From Streptomyces pacificus (GTDB taxonomy: Bacteria; Actinomycetota; Actinomycetes; Streptomycetales; Streptomycetaceae), in contig NZ_BLLG01000007.1 in assembly GCF_011766325.1 (NCBI RefSeq), positions 124,001 to 188,000 of the forward strand: a stretch of DNA of 64,000 nucleotides, given 5' to 3'. Shown one piece after another: positions 35,988 to 43,422 of the stretch. A program made the translations under genes and the position numbers. The stretch's first letter is position 1, and each line of letters starts with the position of its first letter. The notes under the pieces are model-generated. The model was not told the DNA's origin and searched no databases. It was given only the letters and a program-made list of their open reading frames with translations.

Positions 35988-36201
35988 GCGAACTGACGCA
36001 CCACGCCCGCAGCGCGACCCGACGGCGACCGGACCACGCCCGCACACAGACCGCCCGTTACCTCGACGCCGCGGGCACGGTCGTGATGGCGCCGGGGCAC
36101 GGCACCTCGTCGGGCACCAACCCGCCCACCGGCACGACGGGCAAGGTGACCGCAACAGCGACTCGCCCGACAGCGACACGGGGAACGACACCGACCAGTG
36201 A
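35984..36201 (+). CDS. Putative ATP-grasp target RiPP precursor, apparently frameshifted
   Basis: GTG 35984 follows AGGAGG by 8 nt. Residues 1-54 read in frame: a basic leader, then TARYLDAAGTVVMAPGHGTS and NPPTGTTGK. The RYLDAxGxxVxMxxHGT block matches the conserved region of precursors of the SAV_5884-type ATP-grasp systems. Between 36147 and 36148 one base seems missing; restoring it gives V then DRNSDSPDSDTGNDTDQ and a TGA at 36199-36201 that overlaps the GTG of the ATP-grasp gene (GTGA), exactly like the other junctions of this operon. The corrected product is 72 residues with the Thr/Asp-rich core expected for omega-ester rings. Without the correction the frame ends at 36241, 44 nt inside the next gene, with a tail lacking acidic acceptors. 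Confidence 0.7.
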
Positions 36202-37166
36202 CAACCGATCCCCGTCCGGTACTGGTCGTCACCAACCTTGACGACCCGACCGCGGATCTCGTGATCGCCGAGTTGCACGGCCGGGGTGTCCCGGTCGTGC
36301 GGCTCGACTCCGGAGACTTCCCCGCAACCCTGTCGTGCTCCGCCTACATCGGCGGCGACACGGCACGGTGGGGCGGAAGCGTGGCAACCCCGACCCGTAT
36401 CGCTGAACTGGGCGAGGTACGGGCGCTGTACTACCGGCGCCCGTCCGGGTTCGCCTTCCCGCACCTCGACCCGCAAGACGCCCGCTTCGCCGTCGCGCAA
36501 GCCCGCTACGGACTCGGCGGAGTACTGGCCTCCTTGCCCGACTGCCTGTACGTCAACCACCCCAACCGCATCGGCGACGCCGAGTACAAGCCCGCCGGCC
36601 TCGCTGCCGCGGCAGCGTCCGGCTTCACCCTGCCGCCCTCGCTCATCACGAACCAGCCCGACGACGCCCGCGCATTCATCAAGGATCAGGGCCCGGTCAT
36701 CTTCAAACCGCTGTCCGTGCCGCTTTACCTCGTCGACGGCAAGGCGCAGACCCTACCCGTCGCCGAGGTCACCGCCGATGAGATCGACGACAGCGTCTCC
36801 GGCACCATGCACCTGTTCCAGGCGCGCATGGACAAGGCCGCCGACGTTCGCGTGACCGTGATCGGCGAGCAGATATTCGCGGTACGCATTGACTGCGACC
36901 TGCTCGACTGGCGCACCGACTACAGCGCCCACACGTACACGCCGATCACGACGCCACCGGCCGTTGCGCGCGCGATCCGCTCGTACCTGATGCATTTCGG
37001 TCTCGTCTTCGGCGCGTTCGACTTCACCCTGTCCGCATCCGGCGAGTGGACGTTCATCGAATGCAACCCGTCGGGACAGTGGGCATGGTTGGAACCGCCG
37101 ACCGGCCTGCCCATGACCGCGGCCCTCGCTGACCTACTGGAACGAGGTACCCATGACCGAACCTGA
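36198..37166 (+). CDS. ATP-grasp ribosomal peptide maturase (graspetide ligase)
   Basis: 322 residues from GTG 36198. ATP-grasp features: YKPAGLAAAAASG, GPVIFKPLSVPLYL, HLFQARMDKAADVRVTVIGE, the metal-binding LVFGAFDFTLSASGEW and FIECNPSGQWAWLE. These are close to the SAV_5884 family of peptide maturases, which form ester or amide bonds between side-chain carboxylates and Ser/Thr/Lys hydroxyls or amines of a precursor. Its target should be the peptide at 35984. It overlaps the methyltransferase gene by 14 nt. A paralogue is at 47627-48613. Confidence 0.88.
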   Translation: MTTDPRPVLVVTNLDDPTADLVIAELHGRGVPVVRLDSGDFPATLSCSAYIGGDTARWGGSVATPTRIAELGEVRALYYRRPSGFAFPHLDPQDARFAVAQARYGLGGVLASLPDCLYVNHPNRIGDAEYKPAGLAAAAASGFTLPPSLITNQPDDARAFIKDQGPVIFKPLSVPLYLVDGKAQTLPVAEVTADEIDDSVSGTMHLFQARMDKAADVRVTVIGEQIFAVRIDCDLLDWRTDYSAHTYTPITTPPAVARAIRSYLMHFGLVFGAFDFTLSASGEWTFIECNPSGQWAWLEPPTGLPMTAALADLLERGTHDRT

Positions 37167-38340
37167 TGTCGACGGCGTCGCGGCCAAGCTGCGGCAGCAA
37201 CTCGCCGACCAGCTCGCCGCCGCAGGCTGGCTCCACTCGCCCGGCTGGCGTGCCGCCGTCGAGGCCGTCCCCCGGCATGAGCTGGTCCCCCGGTTCTACG
37301 CCGAGACCGACGCGCCGGGGCTCACCACGTGGGCGCCCATCACGCCCGAACTCGTCGGCCTCGACGAGTGGCTACGGCTGGCGTACGCCGACGAGACGTT
37401 GATCACGCAGTTCGACGGCCGCGAAATCGACTGGGCCGACCCGCAGCCCATCAGCAACGCGCACCCGACCTCATCCTCGACCCTTCCCTCACTGGTCGTA
37501 CGAATGCTGGAAGACCTGCGAATCGAGGACGACCACACGGTGACGGAGTACGGGACGGGCACCGGCTACTCGACCTCGCTCACATGCCACTACCTCGGCG
37601 ACGACCGCGTCACCTCAGTCGAGACCGACCCGCACGTCGGTGCACGCGCCCGTGCGAACCTCGCCCGCTGCGGCTACCGCCCCCGCCTGCTGATCGGCGA
37701 CGGACTCAACGGCGCCCCCGGCTGCCCGTCGGCCGAGCGCACCATCGCCACCATGGGCGTGCGCAGCATCCCCGCGGCATGGGTGCGGCAGACCCGCCCC
37801 GGCGGGCTGATCGTCGCAACGCTCCGCGGCTGGATGCGGTCTCTCGGCCTCGTACGACTGACCGTCGAGGACGAGCACACCGCGCACGGCCGGTTCCTGT
37901 CCAGGGACCCGAGTTTCATGATCGCTCGACAGCAGGACGCACCGGAAAGCCTCGGAATGCTCCCGGCACGGGACGAAGGCACCACCCGCGACACCCGTTA
38001 CGGCCCCGAGGTTCTGACCGTGCCCGACAGCGGGTTCGTCGCTCAGCTCGCGTTGCCGCACGCCCGCTATTTCTCCATGCCCACCGACGACGGCACGGTG
38101 AACACGTACGTGCTCGACGCCGGCAACGACGCGTTCGCCGTTCTCGCCCCGGACGGCGAGGGGTGGACCGTACGGCAGGGCGGCCCGGTGCTGCTGTGGG
38201 ACGCCGTCGAGCAGGCACTCGCCCCGTGGCCCGCCGCCGGCTCCCCCGACCCCACCGAATTCGGTCTCACCGTCACCCCGGACGCGCAACACGTCTGGCT
38301 CGGCGCCCCCGACGGCCCAAGCTGGCGCCTGCCCGCCTGA
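37153..38340 (+). CDS. PIMT-like methyltransferase of ATP-grasp peptide system
   Basis: 395 residues from ATG 37153. The N-terminal LADQLAAAGWLHSPGWRAAV and VPRHELVPRFY, then [19 protein letters not shown] and motif [21 protein letters not shown], place it in the protein-L-isoaspartate methyltransferase-like group found with ATP-grasp maturases. In fuscimiditide such an enzyme methylates an Asp of the esterified peptide, which then closes to aspartimide. About 170 extra C-terminal residues (beyond RGWMRSLGLVRLTVEDEH) are shared with the paralogue at 48606. Motif I has Tyr where Ile/Val is usual (VTEYGTG versus VLEIGTG). Confidence 0.86.
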   Translation: MTEPDVDGVAAKLRQQLADQLAAAGWLHSPGWRAAVEAVPRHELVPRFYAETDAPGLTTWAPITPELVGLDEWLRLAYADETLITQFDGREIDWADPQPISNAHPTSSSTLPSLVVRMLEDLRIEDDHTVTEYGTGTGYSTSLTCHYLGDDRVTSVETDPHVGARARANLARCGYRPRLLIGDGLNGAPGCPSAERTIATMGVRSIPAAWVRQTRPGGLIVATLRGWMRSLGLVRLTVEDEHTAHGRFLSRDPSFMIARQQDAPESLGMLPARDEGTTRDTRYGPEVLTVPDSGFVAQLALPHARYFSMPTDDGTVNTYVLDAGNDAFAVLAPDGEGWTVRQGGPVLLWDAVEQALAPWPAAGSPDPTEFGLTVTPDAQHVWLGAPDGPSWRLPA

Positions 38341-38420
38341 CACCACAGGAGAGCTCGGCGGCCAGCACGCCCCGCGCTCCTGCGCCGCCGCTGCAAGGAG
38401 CTGACGAAACGTGGCCGACC

Positions 38421-38741
38421 TTATCGCGGGCGTCCTCGCGTGCCTGTGCTCGCTGCTGCTGCCCGCCCGGGGGCAGCACCGCGTCCCGGTCGGGCGGGGT
38501 CCCCGCTCGGCCCGGGCCGGTCCGATGCCTGGCCGTAGAACTCGTCCGTTTCGTCGACGGCCGCCTTGAAGCGCTCGTCGAAGTCGTTCCGTACAAGGGT
38601 CCGGACCACATAGTCCTGGACGCTCGTTCCGCGTCTGGCGGCATGCTCCCGGAGCCGGTCGAGCAGTTCGCCGTCCATCCGCAGGCTCAGCACTGCCGAT
38701 GCGTTCGATGTGCTCGATTCGGTCGTTGCAGTTGTTGCCAT
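38421..38741 (-). CDS. Ribbon-helix-helix (CopG/antitoxin-like) protein
   Basis: 106 residues from ATG 38741 (ATG 38753 adds four residues; neither has a strong ribosome-binding site). SAVLSLRMDGELLDRLREHA and RRGTSVQDYVVRTLVRND are the beta strand and two helices of a ribbon-helix-helix DNA-binding domain. An FDERFKAAVDETDEFYG linker follows. The last 35 residues are Pro/Gly/Arg-rich and probably disordered. No toxin gene is adjacent. It converges on the methyltransferase gene. Confidence 0.72.
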   Translation of the reverse strand: MATTATTESSTSNASAVLSLRMDGELLDRLREHAARRGTSVQDYVVRTLVRNDFDERFKAAVDETDEFYGQASDRPGPSGDPARPGRGAAPGRAAAASTGTRGRPR

Positions 38742-38873
38742 GTCAACCAGCATGGTTGGCCGGAACTGATCGGTGCGTCACTTTCCGAGGTCTTCTCACT
38801 CGTTTGGGTGAGACATGCGGCAGGGCTGTAACGCGGTGGTTATTAGGATGGGTAATGAGTTAAGCTAAGGACT

Positions 38874-39311
38874 ATGCCTGACCTGTCCCACGGCGACGAC
38901 ATCGCCGCCGTGAACTCACTGCGCTCGGCCGTCATGAGGCTGGGCCGGCGCCTGAAGCACCAGCGCGTCGACGAATCGCTGAGCCCCACCGAGATGTCGG
39001 TGCTCGGCACCCTGGCCCGCTGCGGCTCGGCCACCCCGGGTGAGCTGGCCCGCAAGGAGCACGTCCAGCCGCCGTCGATGACCCGCATCGTGGCACTGCT
39101 GGAGTCCAAGGGACTGGTCCGGCTCGAGCCGCATCCCGAGGACCGCCGGCAGAAGGTGGTCAGCCAGACCGAGCGGGCCGAGGCCATGCTCGAGGAGTCC
39201 CGCCGCAAGCGGAACGCCTGGCTGTCCTCGCTCGCCGAGGGTTTGGACGAGGAGGAGTGGGCCAAGCTGCGCGCGGCCGCTCCCGTGCTGGAGAAGCTCG
39301 CGCACCTGTAA
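38874..39311 (+). CDS. MarR-family transcriptional regulator
   Basis: 145 residues from ATG 38874. Winged-helix features: HQRVDESLSPTEMSVLGTLA, GSATPGELARKEHVQPPSMT (recognition helix) and LVRLEPHPEDRRQKVVSQT (DxR wing motif). MarR proteins bind palindromes as dimers and release on small-ligand binding. It lies 26 bp before the MFS gene and so likely controls the pair. AT-rich DNA just upstream (GGTTATTAGG, TAATGAGTTAAGCTAAGG at 38840-38870) is the probable promoter/operator. Confidence 0.92.
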   Translation: MPDLSHGDDIAAVNSLRSAVMRLGRRLKHQRVDESLSPTEMSVLGTLARCGSATPGELARKEHVQPPSMTRIVALLESKGLVRLEPHPEDRRQKVVSQTERAEAMLEESRRKRNAWLSSLAEGLDEEEWAKLRAAAPVLEKLAHL

Positions 39312-39337
39312 CGACCAGCCCGAGGAGGCGACCTTTC

Positions 39338-40705
39338 TTGAGTCCGGGACCCGGAGCAGACTCCGCACCCGCACCGAAGCCCCACGACGACGACCACACG
39401 AGCGGCACGGCCCCGGCAGACGGGCCGGCGGGCCGGGGGACGTTCTCCTCGCTCAGGATCCGCAACTACCGGCTTTTCTTCACCGGCGCGATCGTCTCCA
39501 ACACGGGCACCTGGATGGCCCGCATCACCCAGGACTGGCTCGTCCTCACCCTCACCGGCTCGGCCGCCGCCGTCGGCATCACCACGGCCCTGCAGTTCCT
39601 GCCGATGCTCCTCTTCGGCCTGTACGGCGGGGTCATCGCCGACCGCTGCCCCAAGCGCCTGCTGCTGCTCTTCAGCCAGGGCGCGCTCGGCCTCTGCGGA
39701 CTCACGCTCGCCGTCCTCACGCTCTCCGGCGAGGTCCGGGTGTGGCATGTCTACCTGGTCGCCTTCCTGCTCGGGATGGTCACGGTCGTCGACAACCCGA
39801 CCCGCCAGTCCTTCGTCTCCGAGATGGTCGGGCCGGGGCAGCTGCGCAACGCCGTCAGCCTGAACTCCGCGAACTTCCAGTCCGCGCGGCTGGTCGGGCC
39901 CGCGGTCGCGGGTGTGCTGATCACCGCCGTGGGCAGTGGCTGGGCCTTCCTGCTCAACGGCCTGTCGTTCCTCGCGCCGATCATCGGGCTGCTGCTGATG
40001 CGCCCCGCCGAACTGCATCGGACCGAGCCGGTGCCGCGCGGCAAGGGGCAGCTGAGGGAGGGCCTGACGTACGTCGCGGGCCGGCCCGAGCTGATCTGGC
40101 CGATCGTGCTCGTCGGCTTCGTCGGCACCTTCGCCTTCAACTTCCCCATCTGGCTGACGGCCTTCGCCGACAAGGTCTTCCACGCAGGCGCGGGTACGTA
40201 CGGGCTGCTCAACACGCTGATAGCGGCGGGATCCCTGGCCGGGGCCCTGCTCGCGGCCCGCCGCGGCTCCTCGCGGCTGCGGATGCTCCTCGGCGCGGCC
40301 GCGCTGCTCGGGGTGCTGGAGATCGCCGCCGCGCTCTCGCCGTCCTTCTGGCTCTTCGCGGCGCTGCTCGTCGCCATCGGCATGGTCGGCCTGACGGTGA
40401 ACGTGACGGCGAACTCGTCGGTCCAGCTGGCCACGGACCCGGCGATGCGGGGCCGGGTCATGAGCCTCTACATGATGGTCTTCGTCGGCGGTACGCCGCT
40501 GGGTGCGCCGGTCGTCGGCTGGCTCACCGACCACTACGGCGTACGGGTCGGCATGGCGACGGGCGGCGCGGTGGCGGTGATCGCGGCGGTCGTGATCGGC
40601 CTGATCCTGCTCCGGGCCGGCGGCTTGCGCCTGAAGCTGGACCTCCGCCGCGGCCATCGGCATGTGCGGATGGTTCCGCGCGAGCGGCTGACGGCGGCGG
40701 CATAG
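39338..40705 (+). CDS. MFS transporter, EntS-like (MFS_3)
   Basis: 455 residues from TTG 39338, chosen because GAGGAGG is 7-9 nt upstream; earlier starts lie inside marR. Opening SSLRIRNYRLFFTGAIVSNT and GTWMARITQDWLVLTLTGS, then ADRCPKRLLLLFSQG and MTVVDNPTRQSF-like VTVVDNPTRQSFVSEMVGP, are typical of the MFS_3/EntS exporters. About 12 helices. Probably a drug or siderophore exporter controlled by the MarR protein directly upstream. Confidence 0.88.
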   Translation: MSPGPGADSAPAPKPHDDDHTSGTAPADGPAGRGTFSSLRIRNYRLFFTGAIVSNTGTWMARITQDWLVLTLTGSAAAVGITTALQFLPMLLFGLYGGVIADRCPKRLLLLFSQGALGLCGLTLAVLTLSGEVRVWHVYLVAFLLGMVTVVDNPTRQSFVSEMVGPGQLRNAVSLNSANFQSARLVGPAVAGVLITAVGSGWAFLLNGLSFLAPIIGLLLMRPAELHRTEPVPRGKGQLREGLTYVAGRPELIWPIVLVGFVGTFAFNFPIWLTAFADKVFHAGAGTYGLLNTLIAAGSLAGALLAARRGSSRLRMLLGAAALLGVLEIAAALSPSFWLFAALLVAIGMVGLTVNVTANSSVQLATDPAMRGRVMSLYMMVFVGGTPLGAPVVGWLTDHYGVRVGMATGGAVAVIAAVVIGLILLRAGGLRLKLDLRRGHRHVRMVPRERLTAAA

Positions 40706-41037
40706 CGGCCCGGCGGCGCCCCGGCTCCCGCCTGCGCATGCCTGTGCGGAGACACCGGCCGACCGGTCGTCTGTGTCTGCGTGGGGTGCGTGGGGTGCGT
40801 GGGGTGCGTCGGTGGGGCGGATGGCGCCTGCTGCGACCGGGAAGGTTCAACGGCTTGGCGCCCGCCCTGGAGACCGGCATCACCGTGCACGCTCCCGCAA
40901 CTGCCGCGTATCGGACGCATGGCTCGATGGCTGGTGACTACTCACCCGGATGCCCGTGTGTCTGCCCGTGTCATATGCGGATGACCGTGGGAGTTTCTGT
41001 CCGTCCAGTCACTTCGCCCCCCTATCGGAAGGCTCCC
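40706..41037. other. Spacer between MFS gene and secreted-protein gene
   Basis: About 330 bp, no gene. A 9-bp repeat TGGGGTGCG occurs three times near 40782-40808. Toward the right end the composition is less GC-rich and should include the promoter for the secreted protein; no box was assigned. GGAAGG at 41027-41032 is the ribosome-binding site for ATG 41038. Confidence 0.4.
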
Positions 41038-41673
41038 ATGCTGTCCAAGCGTCTCTGCGCCGCACTCGCCGCGGCCGCTCTGCTTGCAGGCGTCGGTACC
41101 GCTGCGGCATCCCCCGCTCACAGCGCCCACTCGGCCCGCACGATGGCAGCCCAGGCCGCCACCACAGCCTTCACCAACGGCAGCTTCGAAACCCCCACCG
41201 TCCCGCTGAACTCCTTCTCGACCTTCGTCGCAGGCCAGACGATGGGTCTGTGGCAGGTCGAGAGCGGGAGCGTCGACCTGGTCGACGACGGCTTCTGGCA
41301 GGCCGCGGAGGGCGACCAGTCGGTAGACCTCAACGGTGGCACCGCAGGCACGTTGTCCCAGACGTTCACGACGGAGCCCGGGACGAAGTACACCGTGACG
41401 TACTCGCTGGCCGGCAACCCAGCGGGGCTGCCGACCGTGAAGACAGGCGAAGTCCACATCGACGGGCAGAACTTCCAGGACTTCACCTTCAACACGGCCG
41501 GCAAGACACTCGCGAACATGGGCTACGTGACACGGCAGTTCACGTTCGTGGCCAACGGCATGTCCACGAAGCTGACGTTCGCCAGCACGTCCGGGCCCAC
41601 GGCCTACGGCCCGGTCATCGACGACGTCAAGGTCACAAGCTGCTCCTGCTGCGCCAGCGGTTCATGCGGCTAG
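41038..41673 (+). CDS. Secreted choice-of-anchor C / DUF642-like protein
   Basis: 211 residues. A Sec signal peptide (MLSKRLCAALAAAALLAGVG then TAAASPAHS) is followed by TNGSFETPTVPLNSFSTF, MGLWQVESGSVDLVDDGFW and GDQSVDLNGGTAGTLSQTF, a jelly-roll carbohydrate-binding-like fold typical of choice-of-anchor C / DUF642 proteins. The mature protein ends CSCCASGSCG, an unusual five-Cys tail that could be disulfide-bonded or metal-bound. Predicted extracellular. Followed by a perfect 51-bp palindrome. Confidence 0.8.
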   Translation: MLSKRLCAALAAAALLAGVGTAAASPAHSAHSARTMAAQAATTAFTNGSFETPTVPLNSFSTFVAGQTMGLWQVESGSVDLVDDGFWQAAEGDQSVDLNGGTAGTLSQTFTTEPGTKYTVTYSLAGNPAGLPTVKTGEVHIDGQNFQDFTFNTAGKTLANMGYVTRQFTFVANGMSTKLTFASTSGPTAYGPVIDDVKVTSCSCCASGSCG

Positions 41674-41709
41674 TGCCGCGTCAGGCCTCGTTCGCCCTGG
41701 TGGCGAGCC

Positions 41710-41760
41710 CGACTTTCGCCGTTCTGATCGACTGCCAGTCGATCAGAACGGCGAAAGTCG
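41710..41760. terminator. Perfect 51-bp palindrome (25-bp arms, 1-nt centre)
   Basis: Arms 41710-41734 and 41736-41760 are exact reverse complements around a single C at 41735. It begins 36 nt after the stop of the secreted-protein gene. As RNA it would form a very stable hairpin, so terminator action in both directions is likely; TTGAGTTTGG follows. Perfection over 25 bp is unusual for an ordinary terminator and a mobile-element end or recombination origin is an alternative. Confidence 0.7.
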
Positions 41761-41888
41761 AGAGTTGAGTTTGGTGTGAAGAAGAACAGCCATCCCGTCG
41801 AGGGCCCTGACGGCCTTGTCTGCACCGCCGCGCCTGCCGCTGTCGAGTGCCCCCCTGATCCGGCTCGCCGCCCTGCTACGCGGCCACT

Positions 41889-42110
41889 TCAAGAAGATCG
41901 GCTCCCGGTGGCGGGCCCTGCCCGCCGGGAAGATCGCCGGCATCGTGCCGGCGGGCAATCTCCGCGGACAGGGGACCGGGGGGCGAGGTGGGGCGCGCAG
42001 TCGGGGCAGGCGTACAGCGTCCACCCGGGGCCGCTCGCCCGCTCGACGTAGCGCACCGCGACCGGCGCGAGGGTCAGCCGCTCGCAGAGGCAGCAGACAA
42101 CGGCGCTCAC
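41889..42110 (-). CDS. Small CxxC zinc-ribbon-like protein, possibly C-terminally altered
   Basis: 73 residues from GTG 42110. VVCCLCERLTLAPVAVRYVE and GPGWTLYACPDCAPHLAP give two CxxC pairs 29 residues apart, a likely zinc ribbon. From memory, similar Streptomyces small proteins end soon after HLAP; here the tail turns into Pro/Arg/Ser-rich sequence from nearby mobile-element debris, so the natural end may be lost. It overlaps the upstream gene by 4 nt (GTGA). Confidence 0.6.
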   Translation of the reverse strand: MSAVVCCLCERLTLAPVAVRYVERASGPGWTLYACPDCAPHLAPRSPVRGDCPPARCRRSSRRAGPATGSRSS

Positions 42111-42523
42111 GCTCCCACCGCCACCCGGACCGCGCGGGTACCGGCGCCGACGTGCACGCCGTGAATCACATTCGGCCTCACGTCGATACCGCGCGCGGCC
42201 ATGTCGAGCGCCCAGAGCCGTTCGGCCTGCGCCCGCCGCTTCGGGTCGTCCGGCCGCTTGCGGGGCGCGGCGGGCACGCAGGGGCGTACGGGGCTGATGG
42301 TGTCCGTGAACGGTTGCTGTTCGGCGGCCTCGCGGGCGTACGGGCTCTTGTGCTCCGGCAGCGACCGCCGGGGACGCGAAGACGCCGCGGGCGCCGCCGG
42401 TTCCGGCGTGGGGGTAGGGGTGGCGCGGTGCTTGCCGCGGGAGGGCGGCAGCAGCGGTTCTGCCTCGGCCCGGTACGCCGCCAATCGCTCATCCAGCTGC
42501 TGCAGTACGGCATCGCCACTCAT
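42107..42523 (-). CDS. Conserved hypothetical protein, 138 aa
   Basis: ATG 42523 with AAGAGG about 7 nt upstream. MSGDAVLQQLDERLAAYRAE is a helical start; the middle is Pro/Ala-rich; the C-terminal part AERLWALDMAARGIDVRPN and IHGVHVGAGTRAVRVAVGA is better ordered. Paired by 4-nt overlap with the CxxC protein gene downstream. Such pairs occur as small accessory modules in Streptomyces; function unknown. Confidence 0.6.
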   Translation of the reverse strand: MSGDAVLQQLDERLAAYRAEAEPLLPPSRGKHRATPTPTPEPAAPAASSRPRRSLPEHKSPYAREAAEQQPFTDTISPVRPCVPAAPRKRPDDPKRRAQAERLWALDMAARGIDVRPNVIHGVHVGAGTRAVRVAVGA

Positions 42524-42633
42524 CGAGCAGCCTCTTCCCGCCAGTTGATCGCCAGCAACCGCAACGAGCCGCAACTGCATCAAGCGACGGATCTTGAAGA
42601 CACGTCACTCAAGCGGAAACACACCCAGAGAAA

Positions 42634-42858
42634 CTCGAGACGTGGATAACGGACCCCGAGAACAGCACCCATCCTGAACTGCGGGGATTCGCCACCGGAC
42701 TGCGCAAGGACTGGGACGCCGTCATGGCCGGCCTCCGCCTGCACCGGAACTCCGTCCCGATCGAAGGCCACGTCAACCGGGTCAGAATGCTCAAGCGACA
42801 GATGTACGGTCGGGCCAAAACCGACCTCCTCCGCAAGCGGGTAATCCTCTACCGCTGA
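42634..42858 (+). pseudogene. ISL3-family transposase, 3' remnant
   Basis: From CTC 42634 the frame reads LETWITDPENSTHPELRGFA, TGLRKDWDAVMAGLRL, then PIEGHVNRVRMLKRQMYGRA and LLRKRVILYR with a stop at 42856-42858. This is the C-terminal end of ISL3 transposases (WITxAxxxxxPELxxFAxGLxxDWDAV...EGxxNRxKxxKRQMYGRA). The DDE-domain body is missing. Upstream the frame does not continue with recognisable transposase. Confidence 0.85.
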
Positions 42859-42981
42859 AGATCAACACCCCGGGGATCACGGAACTCGCGACAGAGCCAC
42901 TTCCAAGGCCATTGACACTGTTCATAAAGGCATGGTCAGGTGGCGTCCGGCCCGACCCCGGCGGAGAAACTGGAGGAACGC

Positions 42982-43422
42982 ATGTCCGATCTGTTATCGA
43001 CCGCGGCTGTGATCGCACCTTTCATCAGCGCGGCCGCGGCATCTATGGCCGGCGCCCTGGTCGATTCCGCACAGACCAGACTCACGGACGGCGTGGTCGA
43101 GCGGGGGCGGCAGCTACTGGACAAGGCACTACAACGAGGCGCCGACGAACTGCCCACCGAGCAGGACAGCGACGCCGTCCGGGCGATCGAGGCCCTCTCC
43201 CCGGACGAACGCGAGGTCCTGGAAAGAGTGATCGGCCAGTGGCTGAGCGACGACAACGATCTGAGCGCCCAATCCCTGATGAGCCGGATCATCAAGGCAC
43301 GCCCCGCAGGCGCCCAGTTCCATGTCGCAACTTACGGGAACAACTCGCAGGCGATCGGCGAGGTGGCCGAGGCCACCTTCAACTTCAACACCACGTCGGA
43401 GAAGGACAGCGACGGAAGGTGA
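42982..43422 (+). CDS. Helical protein with C-terminal SQAIG amyloid-like motif, 146 aa
   Basis: ATG 42982 after TGGAGGA with 7-nt spacing. Residues 5-30 are a hydrophobic Ala-rich helix (STAAVIAPFISAAAASMAGA). Residues 30-105 are charged and helical (LTDGVVERGRQLLDKALQRG, LSPDEREVLERVIGQWLSDD). The C-terminus carries ATYGNNSQAIGEV (116-128) and ends in a Thr/Asn-rich stretch. A hydrophobic first helix, a helical body and a C-terminal Gly/Gln motif recall pore-forming effectors with bacterial amyloid signalling motifs. First gene of a three-gene operon; the next gene overlaps by 4 nt. Identity unproven. Confidence 0.65.
   Translation: MSDLLSTAAVIAPFISAAAASMAGALVDSAQTRLTDGVVERGRQLLDKALQRGADELPTEQDSDAVRAIEALSPDEREVLERVIGQWLSDDNDLSAQSLMSRIIKARPAGAQFHVATYGNNSQAIGEVAEATFNFNTTSEKDSDGR

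Noticed and set aside
35749..36201. Independent 150-codon gene ending at 36201
   Set aside because: Its first two-thirds are the shadow of the DUF6415-like gene and the precursor leader; only the end is meaningful, as the shifted tail of the precursor.
36150..36241. Unshifted C-terminal tail of the precursor as the natural end
   Set aside because: It has almost no acidic residues, overlaps the ligase by 44 nt and does not match the second locus; the shifted end fits better.
41774..42024. Minus-strand frame with DKAVRALDGMAVLLHTKLN as an IS fragment
   Set aside because: Looks like element debris but no transposase family could be named, so it is not called as a gene.
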